Below, in pieces: positions 26,738-34,657 of a stretch of DNA of 64,000 nt. The notes under the pieces are model-generated. The model had not been told where the DNA came from and made no database searches. It saw only the letters and a list, made by a program, of their open reading frames with translations. Source of the stretch: Cyanobium usitatum str. Tous (GTDB lineage Bacteria > Cyanobacteriota > Cyanobacteriia > PCC-6307 > Cyanobiaceae). A program made the translations under genes and the position numbers. Each line of letters opens with the position of its first letter. Within the stretch, counting starts at the first letter, position 1. The stretch is taken from assembly GCF_963920485.1 (NCBI RefSeq), contig NZ_OY986431.1:1364001-1428000 (forward strand), written 5' to 3'.

Positions 26738-26946
26738 GGGCCTGCTCGCTAGGCTCGTATCAAGATGAAGCAGTTTCAGCAGCGTCGCAATGATCCGGGC
26801 GTTGGCTGCGTGAAACTCACCCCAAGCTGCTCAGGCCGCACCCAACCGTCCTGCTGGGACTCCAGCGGCTGGGGCTCACCGCTCAGCTAGGTGCACAGGT
26901 GCACCACGAAGCGCAGGCCCTTGTGGCTGTAGGCGTCTTCGAGCAT
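26738..26946 (-). pseudogene. C-terminal relic of a MutT-like NUDIX hydrolase
   Basis: Minus-strand frames give the tail of a MutT-type protein: HKGLRFVVHLCT, an in-frame TAG where a Trp is expected, then LSGEPQPLESQQDGWVRPEQL, then after a frameshift HAANARIIATLLKLLH. The NUDIX box itself is absent. The last segment reads in frame straight into the fructokinase coding sequence. This is a decayed gene end; the assignment rests on the WVRPEQL and AANARIIATLLK pattern. Confidence 0.6.
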
Positions 26947-27285
26947 GTTTAACTCCTCGCTCTCCCGTATCAATCAGGATGCTTGGCTCCACCAGGGCTT
27001 CCCCATGGGGCGATCAACCGCGAGCCTGCGCCTGTCATCGTGGTGAATGCGTTGCTGCGGCACTGGCCAAGTGATGGACGCGACTACAAAGCAAGGCCCG
27101 TTCCAGTCGCCCTGACGGCAGCCTGGGCCCATCTCCATGGAGATCGATCCCGTCGTGGTGACACTTCAGGTTGATCCGATCAGCGCTGGTTTCGGTTGCC
27201 TAGAGAATACGGGAGCCCCAGTCTCTTGTCAGCATCGGAGGACCACTCACCGATACCCATCAGCCCACCAGCTCCCAGCATGTGC
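26947..27285. other. Gene-free stretch
   Basis: I see no supported gene, repeat or regulatory site here. The open frames present lack family features and are probably chance frames in GC-rich DNA, or the eroded 5' part of the NUDIX relic beside it. Confidence 0.4.
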
Positions 27286-27570
27286 TCAGGCCATCTCCGG
27301 CGCCCAGCCCTGCTGCCGGGTCATGCCGTCGGTCCAGCCCTGGCAGCGGCTGGTGAGGTGCTCGCCATGGGCGATCAGCCCCTGGTGCAGCTGACAGGTG
27401 AGCACCGGGATGCAGTTCACCCCGGCGTGATGCCTAAACCAGTGGCAGGTCATGCAGACCTTGCGGCTGCGGGTCTTGAGCAGCACAGCCTCATCGAGGT
27501 AGGGCCACTCCTCGATCGGGATTTCAAGCTTGGCGGCCAGAGCCGCTGGCCGGGGCAACGGGACACCCAT
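27286..27570 (-). CDS. Small Cys/His-containing protein, possible metal binder
   Basis: The 94-residue protein has a motif-like run CMTCHWFRHHAGVNCIPVLT followed by CQLHQGLIAHGEHLTSRCQGW; the pairs of Cys with nearby His suggest a zinc or iron-sulfur site. I believe similar small proteins occur in picocyanobacteria but cannot name the family. The start at 27570 has no clear ribosome-binding site. It stands alone between a gene-free stretch and a plus-strand membrane gene. Confidence 0.6.
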   Translation of the reverse strand: MGVPLPRPAALAAKLEIPIEEWPYLDEAVLLKTRSRKVCMTCHWFRHHAGVNCIPVLTCQLHQGLIAHGEHLTSRCQGWTDGMTRQQGWAPEMA

Positions 27571-27670
27571 GAGTCATGGCTAATGCATACGCATGTACTA
27601 GCACGATTGAAGGCGCTTGGCTGTCGCGGCGCTTGGAGCTGGATACGGTTCAGTCAGAGGAGAGGTGCCG

Positions 27671-27865
27671 ATGCTTCGCGAACTCGTTTTGGCAATCGGC
27701 ATCCCCTTGATCCTGCTGCTGCTGGCGGTGCTGGCGATGGAGCAGTGGCGTGAGCAGCTGCCGCCCTGGCTTCAACGGTTGGCCGAGCGTCCGTCCTGGC
27801 TCTGGAACACCGGCATCGGGCTGATCATCGGCCTGTCGCTGCTGCGCTGGTTGCTGCAGCGCTGA
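27671..27865 (+). CDS. Small membrane protein (64 aa)
   Basis: MLRELVLAIGIPLILLLLAV forms one transmembrane helix; a second hydrophobic segment lies near the C-terminus (GIGLIIGLSLLRWLL). The start at 27671 is supported by GAGGAG a few bases upstream. It converges with the antiporter gene, whose stop lies 3 bases away. The last 36 bases around its stop are duplicated exactly at 32428-32463. Function unknown. Confidence 0.6.
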   Translation: MLRELVLAIGIPLILLLLAVLAMEQWREQLPPWLQRLAERPSWLWNTGIGLIIGLSLLRWLLQR

Positions 27866-27868
27866 GGC

Positions 27869-29569
27869 TCAGGCGGGCAGACCGGTGCAGCTCACCGTGA
27901 TGTGCTCAGAATCAGCTCCAGCTTTGATGTGGAGGGGGCCGATGCTGCGTCCGCCACGCGACGTGCTCTGAGCCAACAGGGAGCTCAAGCTCTCGGCTGC
28001 CGCAGGACCCGCCAGTTCCAGCGGCAGGGGCAATCCATAAAAGCCGTAGAGCTGCTCGACTGTGGTGTCTGAATTGAAACTGAGCGGCAGATCGAGTGGA
28101 AGCTCAGGCGGCTCTGGGTCGGGCTCAAACAGCCTGTTGAGCAGTGGCTCCAGCTTGATCTGCATCGCCACGAAAACATGGTCACCCGGCATGAGCAGCG
28201 TTGTGCCGCGAGGCATGACCACCTCGCGGCCACGGAGGATCAGCGAGACGACGACGCCATCGGGCAGGGCCAGATCACGCAGCCTCTGACCGGCCACGTG
28301 GGTTCGCGCCTTGACGGTGTAATCGAGGATCTCGCCATCGACCTGGCGCAAGGCGTTGATCTCCACCGACAGGGCGGGGGTGGGATCAGCCGGCCGGCCG
28401 ATCTGCAGCCAGCGGGCCACCAGCGGCAGCGACCAGCCCTGGGTGAGGGCTGAGAGCAGCACCACGAAGAACACCGCGTTGAAGATCTGACCGCTCTTGG
28501 GCACGCCGGCCAGCAGCGGGAAAGTGGCCAGGGTGATCGGCACCGCACCTTTGAGCCCCACCCAGGAAAGGAAGGTGATCTCACGGCGCCGGAACTGGAA
28601 CGGCAGTGCGGAAGCCCACACGGCCAGGGGGCGGGCCACCAGGATCAGCACCAGGGCGATCAGCAGCCCTTCCCAGGCCACCGCTAGCAGGCGACTTGGA
28701 AAACTGAGCAGCCCCAGCATCACAAACAGCACAATCTGAGCCAACCAGGCGGTGGCGTCGTGGAAGGAAAAGATCCCGCGCCGGAACACGATCGAGCTGC
28801 TACCCAGCACGATCCCGGCGATGTAGACGGCCAGGAAGCCGCTGCCGCCCAGTACCGCCGCCAGCCCAAATGCCACCAGGCCAAAGGCGAGGGCCAGCAG
28901 GGGATAGAGACCCGGGTAGTCAAGGTTGATGCGGTTGATGGACCAGGTGGCCAGGCGCCCCGTCAGCAGCCCGGCGAGGGTGCCCACGCCGAACTGGCCC
29001 ACAAACAGCAACAGCAGCGCCTGGGGCGAATCGGCGGTGCCGGTGATCACGCCGATCAGGCCGAGCGTGAGGAAGATCGCCATCGGATCGTTCGAGCCGC
29101 TCTCCACTTCGAGGGTGGAGGTCAGCCGCTCGGGCAGCTTGAGGCCGCTGCTGCGCAGCACCGAGAACACCGCTGCCGCATCGGTGGAGCCGACGATGCT
29201 GCCCACCAGCAGCCCCTGCAGCAGAGGCAGCTTGAGCACCCAGGCGGCCGCTAGGCCTGTGATCACCGAGGTGAGCAGAACACCGAAGGTAGAGAGGACC
29301 AGGGCTGGCTTCCACACCTTCTGCACCGAGGTGATCGACGTACGCAGGCCGCCGTCAAACAGGATCAGGGTGAGGGCAACGCTGCCGATGCTGTTGGCCA
29401 GGCTGTAGTTCTCAAAAGGAATCCGGCCCAGGCCTTCCGAGCCCGCCAGCATCCCCACTGAGAGGAACAGCACCAGCACGGGCACGCCAATCCGGGCTGA
29501 GAACTTGCTGGAGGCGATGCCCAGCAGCAGGAGCACGCCTGCCAGCAGCATCGCCAGATTGATCCACAT
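27869..29569 (-). CDS. CPA1-family potassium/proton antiporter with TrkA-C domain
   Basis: The 566-residue protein has about 12 membrane spans in the first 390 residues, with LILFDGGLRTS, VGSIVGSTDAAAVFSVLRS and VESGSNDPMAIFLTL typical of NhaP2/CvrA-type antiporters (the Asp pair in SGSNDP is the ion site). A cytoplasmic TrkA-C-like domain follows (ALPDGVVVSLILRGREVVMP, LLMPGDHVFV). It exchanges K+ (or Na+) for H+ at the plasma membrane and fits beside an osmolyte block. The C-terminal extension after 500 looks family-typical. Ion specificity is inferred. Confidence 0.88.
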   Translation of the reverse strand: MWINLAMLLAGVLLLLGIASSKFSARIGVPVLVLFLSVGMLAGSEGLGRIPFENYSLANSIGSVALTLILFDGGLRTSITSVQKVWKPALVLSTFGVLLTSVITGLAAAWVLKLPLLQGLLVGSIVGSTDAAAVFSVLRSSGLKLPERLTSTLEVESGSNDPMAIFLTLGLIGVITGTADSPQALLLLFVGQFGVGTLAGLLTGRLATWSINRINLDYPGLYPLLALAFGLVAFGLAAVLGGSGFLAVYIAGIVLGSSSIVFRRGIFSFHDATAWLAQIVLFVMLGLLSFPSRLLAVAWEGLLIALVLILVARPLAVWASALPFQFRRREITFLSWVGLKGAVPITLATFPLLAGVPKSGQIFNAVFFVVLLSALTQGWSLPLVARWLQIGRPADPTPALSVEINALRQVDGEILDYTVKARTHVAGQRLRDLALPDGVVVSLILRGREVVMPRGTTLLMPGDHVFVAMQIKLEPLLNRLFEPDPEPPELPLDLPLSFNSDTTVEQLYGFYGLPLPLELAGPAAAESLSSLLAQSTSRGGRSIGPLHIKAGADSEHITVSCTGLPA

Positions 29570-29599
29570 GCGCTCCGCGCCGGCTCAGGCCGTCTGAGG

Positions 29600-29962
29600 T
29601 TGGCTCAGATGAGCGTCAACTGCACTCAGTCAGGCGCATCACTTCCTTGCGTGAACCCCCAACTGGTGTTGGGCGGCTCTCAGCATGACCGCAGCGCAGC
29701 CGATGCTTGGTTGTTTCCATCGCCGCTCACTGACGGCCACATGACGCGGCAAGCTATCTCCGACCGGATGCGTCGCTGGGGCCAGCAAGCCGGCGTGCAC
29801 CTTTGCCCGCACAAGCTGCGCCACACGCACGCAACGCAAGCGATCCGGCGCGGCGTCGATTTGTTCACGCTGCAGTCGACGCTTGTTCACAGCAGCAGCG
29901 CAACCACCGGTGCCCATGTGGCCGCCAATCCAGCAGACTCAAGCTCTCTGAGACTTGGCTGA
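29600..29962 (+). pseudogene. Tyrosine recombinase C-terminal remnant lacking the catalytic Tyr
   Basis: The segment DRMRRWGQQAGVHLCPHKLR followed by HTHATQAIRRGVDLFTLQST is the end of a phage-type integrase, with the HxLRH box intact. In functional relatives the next part reads like LGHSS followed by TGxY; here it is LVHSSSATTGAHVAANPADS, so the conserved Gly-His is altered and the nucleophile Tyr is missing. The N-terminal core-binding and first catalytic Arg regions are absent. It is a decayed integrase at the edge of the accessory island. Confidence 0.75.
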
Positions 29963-30201
29963 TGGACAAGCCGAACCAAACATTTGTCATTGCTGCCCGC
30001 ACAATTACTGTTGTTGGAGGTTGTGTTGCGATTGCTATTGGCGGCGCATGGCTTTATGAAAAGTATCAGGCCTACCAAATAGATAGGTGCGTCCAGAACA
30101 ACATGGCAGCCGTCAATAAAAGATTTAAGTCGGATCCTCTGTTGCTTGAAAGTTTCAAGGCTGAGTGCAGGCGCGGCGATCCCCCACCTCAGGGCTTTTA
30201 A
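29962..30201 (+). CDS. Small single-span membrane protein (79 aa)
   Basis: MDKPNQTFVIAARTITVVGG starts a protein with one membrane helix (about residues 8-30) and a short basic soluble tail with two Cys. The ATG overlaps the TGA of the integrase remnant (TGATG). A divergent paralogue (MDNITKGFVIAAC, VIAVGGVWL) lies at 32068 on the other side of the second IS element. Function unknown. Confidence 0.5.
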   Translation: MDKPNQTFVIAARTITVVGGCVAIAIGGAWLYEKYQAYQIDRCVQNNMAAVNKRFKSDPLLLESFKAECRRGDPPPQGF

Positions 30202-30252
30202 TTAACCACCAAGCCGTCGAAACGCTTGTTACAGTAAGCGCCTATGCAATTA

Positions 30253-32013
30253 GGGACTCCTGAAAAAGAAAACTGCGCCTCCTCGAGTGCGGCCAAAGAC
30301 CAAGGAGGACAGGCAGCTCGAAAACTCGGTCATGCAGTGACAGGAGATTTGACTGTCTCAAGCAGGCAAATGTTCCTGAGGACCACCCAGGAGGAGCCTG
30401 GCCATTGCCAGGAGTAAAACCAAGCAAAGATAGTGACAAAAAAGAGGCGGAGGAGCCTCAGGATCTTCTCAGCGCACATCACCAGAAACCCCATAGAGAT
30501 CGAGGTTTCTGCACCCTTAGTCAGCCGAGCCATGATCAGCCGTAGTGAATACTTCCGCTTCCCTGATCCAAAGACGCCCTCCACCTCGTTTCTCCTCCGT
30601 TGGTCTGCACTGAGCTGTTGCTTATGAGCCGCATTGATCTCGGGATCCTTCGGCGGCCTGCCCAATCGCTTACCAGATAGGCGTATGTTGTTCCTGGTGC
30701 AGAAGTTTCGATTCTTGGTAGTGATATAGATGCGATCGGCCCAGATCCGCTCGGGATAGCAGCCATGTTCGTGCTTATATTTCTTGGCTTGTGGAATCAG
30801 GTCTTCACCTTCACTGTATGGATCCCAGCTGATCCTGTGCAGGAAGGCAAAGCCATTGCGCACGGAAACACTAATCTTGGCGCCAAACTCAACAGCAGCT
30901 CTTGCCTTGCCGCGAACAATGGGACGAACCTGTCGCTGAACTAGGTTGACGATGCGGTCGGGGATGCTGCGCGTCTTGGCGTACAGCAGGATGCTTTGTT
31001 GGCGGTGCAGCTCGCTGATCACGAGAAGCTTCTGCCACCAATGTGTCTTTAGGCCCGAAAGCCCTGCCCCAGCAACGATCAAGGCATCAATGGTATCAAG
31101 ATTTCGCTGCAAATAGTCGAGCTGGCGGCGTATCGCAGCTTTAATCTTGCGACGGCGTGGCTTCTTCTGTTTGGCGACATTAAGGAAAACAGCACGTGCC
31201 TTACCGCGGTCGTATCGTGGCCGGTGTTTGCGAAAGTCCATGTGCTGGTCGCACAGATCATCAATAATTCGTTCAGTCGACTCCCTTGCTTCGTTCAGCA
31301 ACTTCAGATCAGTCGGATAGGTGATGTCGGCTGGCGTGCAAGAGGCATCGATGGTGAGTGTTCCCCAGTTCTTGTCCTCTGGCCAATCTGCAGGCTTCAC
31401 GAAGTCGTCCAGTGATTTCTGGTTGACAGCATCAGCGCCTGGGTCGTCAGAATCGTTGTCATCTGGGAGTGAGGACATAGCCTCGATCACCATGGCCTTA
31501 CCTCGTTCGGCAATGAGTTCGTTGATCCGTTTGAGATCCTCCTCCGAGAATCGCTTTCGGAAATGAACCATCATCGATGGATCAAATGGCGACTTGCTGG
31601 AATAGCCCGCAAAGCCAAGAAAAAACTGCATGTAAGCATTTTCTCGGATCTGCTCGACGGTTTCCTCATCGCTCAGGCCAAGCCGCTGTTTGATGAATAG
31701 CGCGCCAAACGCCAATCTGACAGGCTTGGCAGGGGCGCCAGTTGTGGGATTGAACTGAGGGGCATATGTTTCTTCCAGCTCTTCCCATAGCACCAGCCTG
31801 GAGAAGAGCACCCAGCGATTGTCCGGGTCCAACGTGCCGCCAAAAGGCACATGGAATTCTTCGATTGAGAGCTGGCCGTTATGGTGTTTTCGGTACATCT
31901 GCAGCGTTCAGCAGTTGTAGCAATCGTCAATTGCTCTGTACGCGGCGAGTTTAACGGGTTTCGATCGCTGAAACAAGTTGCGCTGCAGTCGATCTGGCTT
32001 TTTCAGGAGTCCC
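30253..32013. mobile_element. IS element with DUF772-type transposase (about 1,761 bp)
   Basis: The ends form an inverted repeat, GGGACTCCTGAAAAAG at the left and its complement at the right. The insert is bracketed by a direct repeat of at least 6 and up to 8 bases (CAATTAGG reading from 30247 and 32014); the exact boundary is ambiguous by two bases. It carries one transposase gene. Clean ends and a preserved target duplication suggest a simple insertion, unlike the IS21 copies. Confidence 0.85.
30330..31898 (-). CDS. DUF772/DDE transposase (IS5- or IS1182-like)
   Basis: The 522-residue protein begins with a DUF772 domain: DNRWVLFSRLVLWEELEETY, RLAFGALFIKQRLGLSDEET, PFDPSMMVHFRKRF. The DDE catalytic part has the first Asp in GTLTIDASCTPADITYP, a second in ERIWADRIY and the terminal Glu in RRNEVEGVFGSGKRKYSL. 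It appears full length with no stop or frameshift, so it could be active. Family assignment between IS5 and IS1182 would need database comparison. Confidence 0.85.
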   Translation of the reverse strand: MYRKHHNGQLSIEEFHVPFGGTLDPDNRWVLFSRLVLWEELEETYAPQFNPTTGAPAKPVRLAFGALFIKQRLGLSDEETVEQIRENAYMQFFLGFAGYSSKSPFDPSMMVHFRKRFSEEDLKRINELIAERGKAMVIEAMSSLPDDNDSDDPGADAVNQKSLDDFVKPADWPEDKNWGTLTIDASCTPADITYPTDLKLLNEARESTERIIDDLCDQHMDFRKHRPRYDRGKARAVFLNVAKQKKPRRRKIKAAIRRQLDYLQRNLDTIDALIVAGAGLSGLKTHWWQKLLVISELHRQQSILLYAKTRSIPDRIVNLVQRQVRPIVRGKARAAVEFGAKISVSVRNGFAFLHRISWDPYSEGEDLIPQAKKYKHEHGCYPERIWADRIYITTKNRNFCTRNNIRLSGKRLGRPPKDPEINAAHKQQLSADQRRRNEVEGVFGSGKRKYSLRLIMARLTKGAETSISMGFLVMCAEKILRLLRLFFVTIFAWFYSWQWPGSSWVVLRNICLLETVKSPVTA

Positions 32014-32067
32014 CAATTAGGCGAATAGTCGGCTTGGCGAACTGGTGTCGACTACTAGGCTTGCCAA

Positions 32068-32280
32068 ATGGACAACATCACCAAGGGATTTGTTATCGCG
32101 GCGTGTAGCGACGTGATCGCTGTCGGCGGCGTCTGGCTTGATGGCAGACACAGATACAGCAAAGCACTGCAGACCTGCATGGCGCTTACCTATCCCAGCA
32201 GCGAGCCACTTGTCCTCCCCGCAGACAAGCAAGCGCTATTCACTTACTGCTCGGAGAAGGTTCAGTTCGTGGGCAACTAG
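32068..32280 (+). CDS. Small single-span membrane protein, paralogue of the 29962 gene
   Basis: The 70-residue protein starts MDNITKGFVIAACSDVIAVG, matching the start and helix of the product at 29962, and ends with a soluble tail containing Cys in a similar place. The pair brackets the IS insertion. It overlaps the stop of the minus-strand RHH gene by four bases. Function unknown. Confidence 0.45.
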   Translation: MDNITKGFVIAACSDVIAVGGVWLDGRHRYSKALQTCMALTYPSSEPLVLPADKQALFTYCSEKVQFVGN

Positions 32281-32420
32281 CCGCCTTGCTGGTCAAGCCA
32301 TGCGGCGATCGCCTGGTCGACCACTTCGCTGGCGTCGAGGCTGGTGCCGCTTTCCTGCTGCCTATTTACATAGGCGCGTAGGCGGCTAGCCGTTTCTGGC
32401 TGCACATACCAGGCGCGCAT
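32277..32420 (-). CDS. Ribbon-helix-helix-like small protein (47 aa)
   Basis: MRAWYVQPETASRLRAYVNR has the short beta strand then helix of ribbon-helix-helix proteins, followed by LDASEVVDQAIAAWLDQQ as the second helix. Such proteins are DNA-binding antitoxins or small repressors. No toxin partner is next to it. Its upstream DNA includes a 36-base block copied from the 27.8-kb region, so its original promoter was probably replaced. Confidence 0.5.
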   Translation of the reverse strand: MRAWYVQPETASRLRAYVNRQQESGTSLDASEVVDQAIAAWLDQQGG

Positions 32421-32427
32421 CTTCCAA

Positions 32428-32463
32428 CTGCTGCGCTGGTTGCTGCAGCGCTGAGGCTCAGGC
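32428..32463. repeat. 36-bp exact duplicate of 27839-27874
   Basis: The block starting CTGCTGCGCTGGTTGCTGCA is identical at both places. At 27.8 kb it is the last codons and stop of a small membrane-protein gene; here it lies directly upstream of an RHH gene and overlaps the end of another gene fragment, marking a recombination scar. Confidence 0.85.
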
Positions 32464-32538
32464 CACCAGCTGCTGGTGCTGCACAAGAAACGCCTCAATC
32501 CATTCGTGATGGCGCCGCTGGCTGATCCGATCGGCCAT
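32458..32538 (-). pseudogene. 26-codon tail fragment, homologous to the gene end at 33213
   Basis: MADRISQRRHHEWIEAFLVQ and six further residues match the tail ADRICQRRHHDWIETFLVSH of the gene truncated by IS21 copy 3, 0.7 kb away. Only the tail is left here. Either a tiny gene or, more likely, a fragment from a duplication. The parent family is not recognised. Confidence 0.5.
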
Positions 32539-32553
32539 AGGTGATGAGGCCCT

Positions 32554-32808
32554 TCAGTGGACGGCGGCTGTGCCCAGATTTGATTCAGTGCGGTGCTCCA
32601 GTCGCTCAGCGAGCCAGACTTTGATGATCGACTGTCGTGTCACACCAAGGCGAGTGGCCTCACGATCGAGCTGCTCGACCATCCAGAGGGGGAAATCAAC
32701 ATTGACGCGCTTCTGCTGCAGGCGGGGCCGAGTAGCGGCGTCGAGATCGAGTGCGCCGAGTACGGCGTCACCAGCATCGAAGCGACGATCGAATTCAGAA
32801 CTGTTCAT
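32554..32808 (-). CDS. brnA: BrnA-type antitoxin
   Basis: The 84-residue protein has a flexible acidic N-terminus and a ribbon-helix-helix C-terminal half: RVNVDFPLWMVEQLDREATR, LGVTRQSIIKVWLAERLE. It should bind and neutralise BrnT and repress the operon promoter. It overlaps the end of brnT by 14 bases on the same strand, the normal brnT-brnA order. The BrnA assignment relies on the partner as well as on the fold. Confidence 0.78.
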   Translation of the reverse strand: MNSSEFDRRFDAGDAVLGALDLDAATRPRLQQKRVNVDFPLWMVEQLDREATRLGVTRQSIIKVWLAERLEHRTESNLGTAAVH

Positions 32809-33067
32809 AGAGCTGGACCTCTTCCAGGCGGGAGCGACGGACAGAAATGAGACGGATGGCCTGGCTGCGATGGGTGATCACAGCTGACCAGTGCTTGCCA
32901 TGGATCTGAGCAATGACGAGAAACCGCGGCTCATCTGTGGTGCGGGCTGGGATTTCCAGCAGGTCGGGATCGTTCCACAGAGCCTGGGCATCGACGAAGT
33001 CGATGCCGTGCTTCGCCTGGTTGGCCTTGCTCTTGAGCGGGTCGAACTCAAAGTCCATAGAGTTCAA
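32795..33067 (-). CDS. brnT: BrnT-type ribonuclease toxin
   Basis: The 90-residue protein has the BrnT pattern: FEFDPLKSKANQAKHGIDFV, DAQALWNDPDLLEIPAR, a central RFLVIAQIHGKHWSAVITHR and the basic tail IRLISVRRSRLEEVQLYE. BrnT folds like RelE toxins and cuts RNA. It lies upstream of and overlaps brnA. Both genes look intact, so this may be a working addiction module in an otherwise decaying island. Confidence 0.82.
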   Translation of the reverse strand: MNSMDFEFDPLKSKANQAKHGIDFVDAQALWNDPDLLEIPARTTDEPRFLVIAQIHGKHWSAVITHRSQAIRLISVRRSRLEEVQLYEQF

Positions 33068-33136
33068 AATCTATACCTTTTTGGCGCAGAAGACGTGCGT
33101 CGCTTCTGCTGCTTCCAATTCAGGTGGCCAGCTGCT

Positions 33137-33217
33137 GGTGCTGCTCTGCTGAGCGCACCTATCGGTGCTGCTCTGCTGAGCGCACCTATCGGTGCTGATT
33201 TGCCAAGCGCACCTATT
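33137..33217. repeat. 27-bp tandem repeat, three units
   Basis: Units at 33137-33163 and 33164-33190 are identical (beginning GGTGCTGCTCTGCTGAGCGC); the third, 33191-33217, differs at a few bases. It overlaps the stop codon of the minus-strand gene truncated by IS21 copy 3. Read in the coding direction, each unit has an in-frame TAG followed by similar codons, so expansion has probably shortened the protein. Confidence 0.9.
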
Positions 33218-33498
33218 GGTGCGACACCAAAAAAGTCTCGATCCAGTCATGGTGCCGCCGCTGGCAGATCCGATCGGCGATAGAAGCAGCCTCCTCCGGC
33301 ACCTGGAACCGCTTGCGGAAGGCCTTGGTGAACCCCTCCAGAGCAGGGCGTGGAAGGCCCCGAACGGTGTCGAGGATCTGCTGGATTGTGCCTGGATCAA
33401 GCGGGTCAAGGCTTGGATCTTTCTCTTGCTGCGCAGGTGATTGGGGCTGCTGCCAGGGAGCCGCTTCTGCGGGCCTGGTTCTGGGGGAGGCGTTGGGG
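33213..33498 (-). pseudogene. C-terminal remainder of a gene truncated by IS21 copy 3
   Basis: From the IS end at 33498 the minus-strand frame encodes 94 residues ending ADRICQRRHHDWIETFLVSH Q and a TAG at 33213. The part IQQILDTVRGLPRPALEGFT then FTKAFRKRFQVPEE looks like a helical domain. The N-terminal portion has been removed, as no matching frame continues beyond the IS. Family not recognised. Confidence 0.6.
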
Positions 33499-33850
33499 TG
33501 TCCCGCGTCAAGCCCCTTGGCCGATTGGCGTCAATCAAGTTGGCCGGTGAGGGGAACTGATCGCCCCCCGGTTGTCGCCGGCGACAACCGGGGGGCGATG
33601 ACGCTGGAGGCGACACGAAAACTGAGCCACCCATCAGTCCGAGCCATTGCCAGCACTGGGTTCCTCTGATCGGCACCAGGCGACAATTACGTTGGCCGGT
33701 TGGTCACCGTGATCTCCGCTCAACCTCGCCATGGAGAGCACGAGCCGGCGGACGCCGCCAGACCCCGGCGGTGAGCTCAGCGCCGGGGTCTGGCGGCATC
33801 GGCACCAGGTTGTCGCCGGACGACAGTCTCCCGGGCTGTTCTCCGCTTCT

Positions 33851-34657
33851 CTATGGCTGCTTTGGCTGTTGGCCGCCGCTGCGCCGGCTTGCCTGCGCGC
33901 GGCCGTGGCTGTCGCCGCTGATCTCGATGATGTGGCAGTGGTGCACCAGCCGGTCCACCGCCGCCACGGTCATCGAGCTGCTGGGGAAGATCTCATCCCA
34001 GTCGGTGAACGGCTGATTAGCGGTGATCAGCAGCGAACGACGCTCATAGCGGTGGCAGATCAGCTCAAACAGCACGCTGCTCTCCTGCTCGTCCCGCCGC
34101 ACATAGCCGATGTCATCGATCAGCAGCAGCGGGTAGCGATCCAGCCGCTCCAGCGCTGCTGGGAGGTTGTACTCGGCGCGGGCTTTCTGCAGCTCCTGCA
34201 CCAGGCTCGTGGCCGGGTAGAAGCGGCAGGCCTGATCCAGACCGATCTGCGCCAGGGCGATGCCGACCGCCAGGTGGGTTTTGCCTACACCGCTGGGGCC
34301 GAACAGCAGCACGTTCTCGCCCCGCTGCAGCCATTCGCTCTGGCGGCTCAGGGCTTCCAGCTCCTGCCATTGGTCGGCCTCGATCCGGCCGCCATGGTCG
34401 TAGTCCGCCAGGGCCTTGCTCCAGGGCAGATGGGCCGCTCGCAGCAGCCGGTGCTGGCGGGCCTGCTGGCGTTGCTCCACCTCCTGCTCGCACAGGGCAT
34501 AGAGGAACTGGCTGTGGCTCCAGCCTTCCGCCTCAGCCTGCGAGGCGATGCTCTGCCAATGGGAGCGGATCCATGCCAACCGCAGCTGCCGCAGCAGGAT
34601 TGGCAGGGCGGCTTCCGCCGCCTGGGGCCGCGGGATGGAGAACAAGGAGGTCGTCAT
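33851..34657 (-). CDS. istB: IstB-type transposition ATPase, IS21 copy 3
   Basis: It is identical in sequence to the copy 2 product, with Walker A and B intact and the SHGRAQA tail. Start at 34657 inside the istA frame. Confidence 0.88.
   Translation of the reverse strand: MTTSLFSIPRPQAAEAALPILLRQLRLAWIRSHWQSIASQAEAEGWSHSQFLYALCEQEVEQRQQARQHRLLRAAHLPWSKALADYDHGGRIEADQWQELEALSRQSEWLQRGENVLLFGPSGVGKTHLAVGIALAQIGLDQACRFYPATSLVQELQKARAEYNLPAALERLDRYPLLLIDDIGYVRRDEQESSVLFELICHRYERRSLLITANQPFTDWDEIFPSSSMTVAAVDRLVHHCHIIEISGDSHGRAQASRRSGGQQPKQP

Noticed and set aside
25682-26752. 356-residue plus-strand open frame over the fructokinase gene
   Set aside because: It mirrors the intact PfkB kinase on the minus strand and has no recognisable motifs.
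29600-29700. tRNA attachment site for the integrase remnant
   Set aside because: No tRNA cloverleaf or matching direct repeat could be found near the remnant.
33137-33217. Possible CRISPR array
   Set aside because: Three abutting 27-base units with no spacers form a simple tandem repeat; no cas genes are present in the window.
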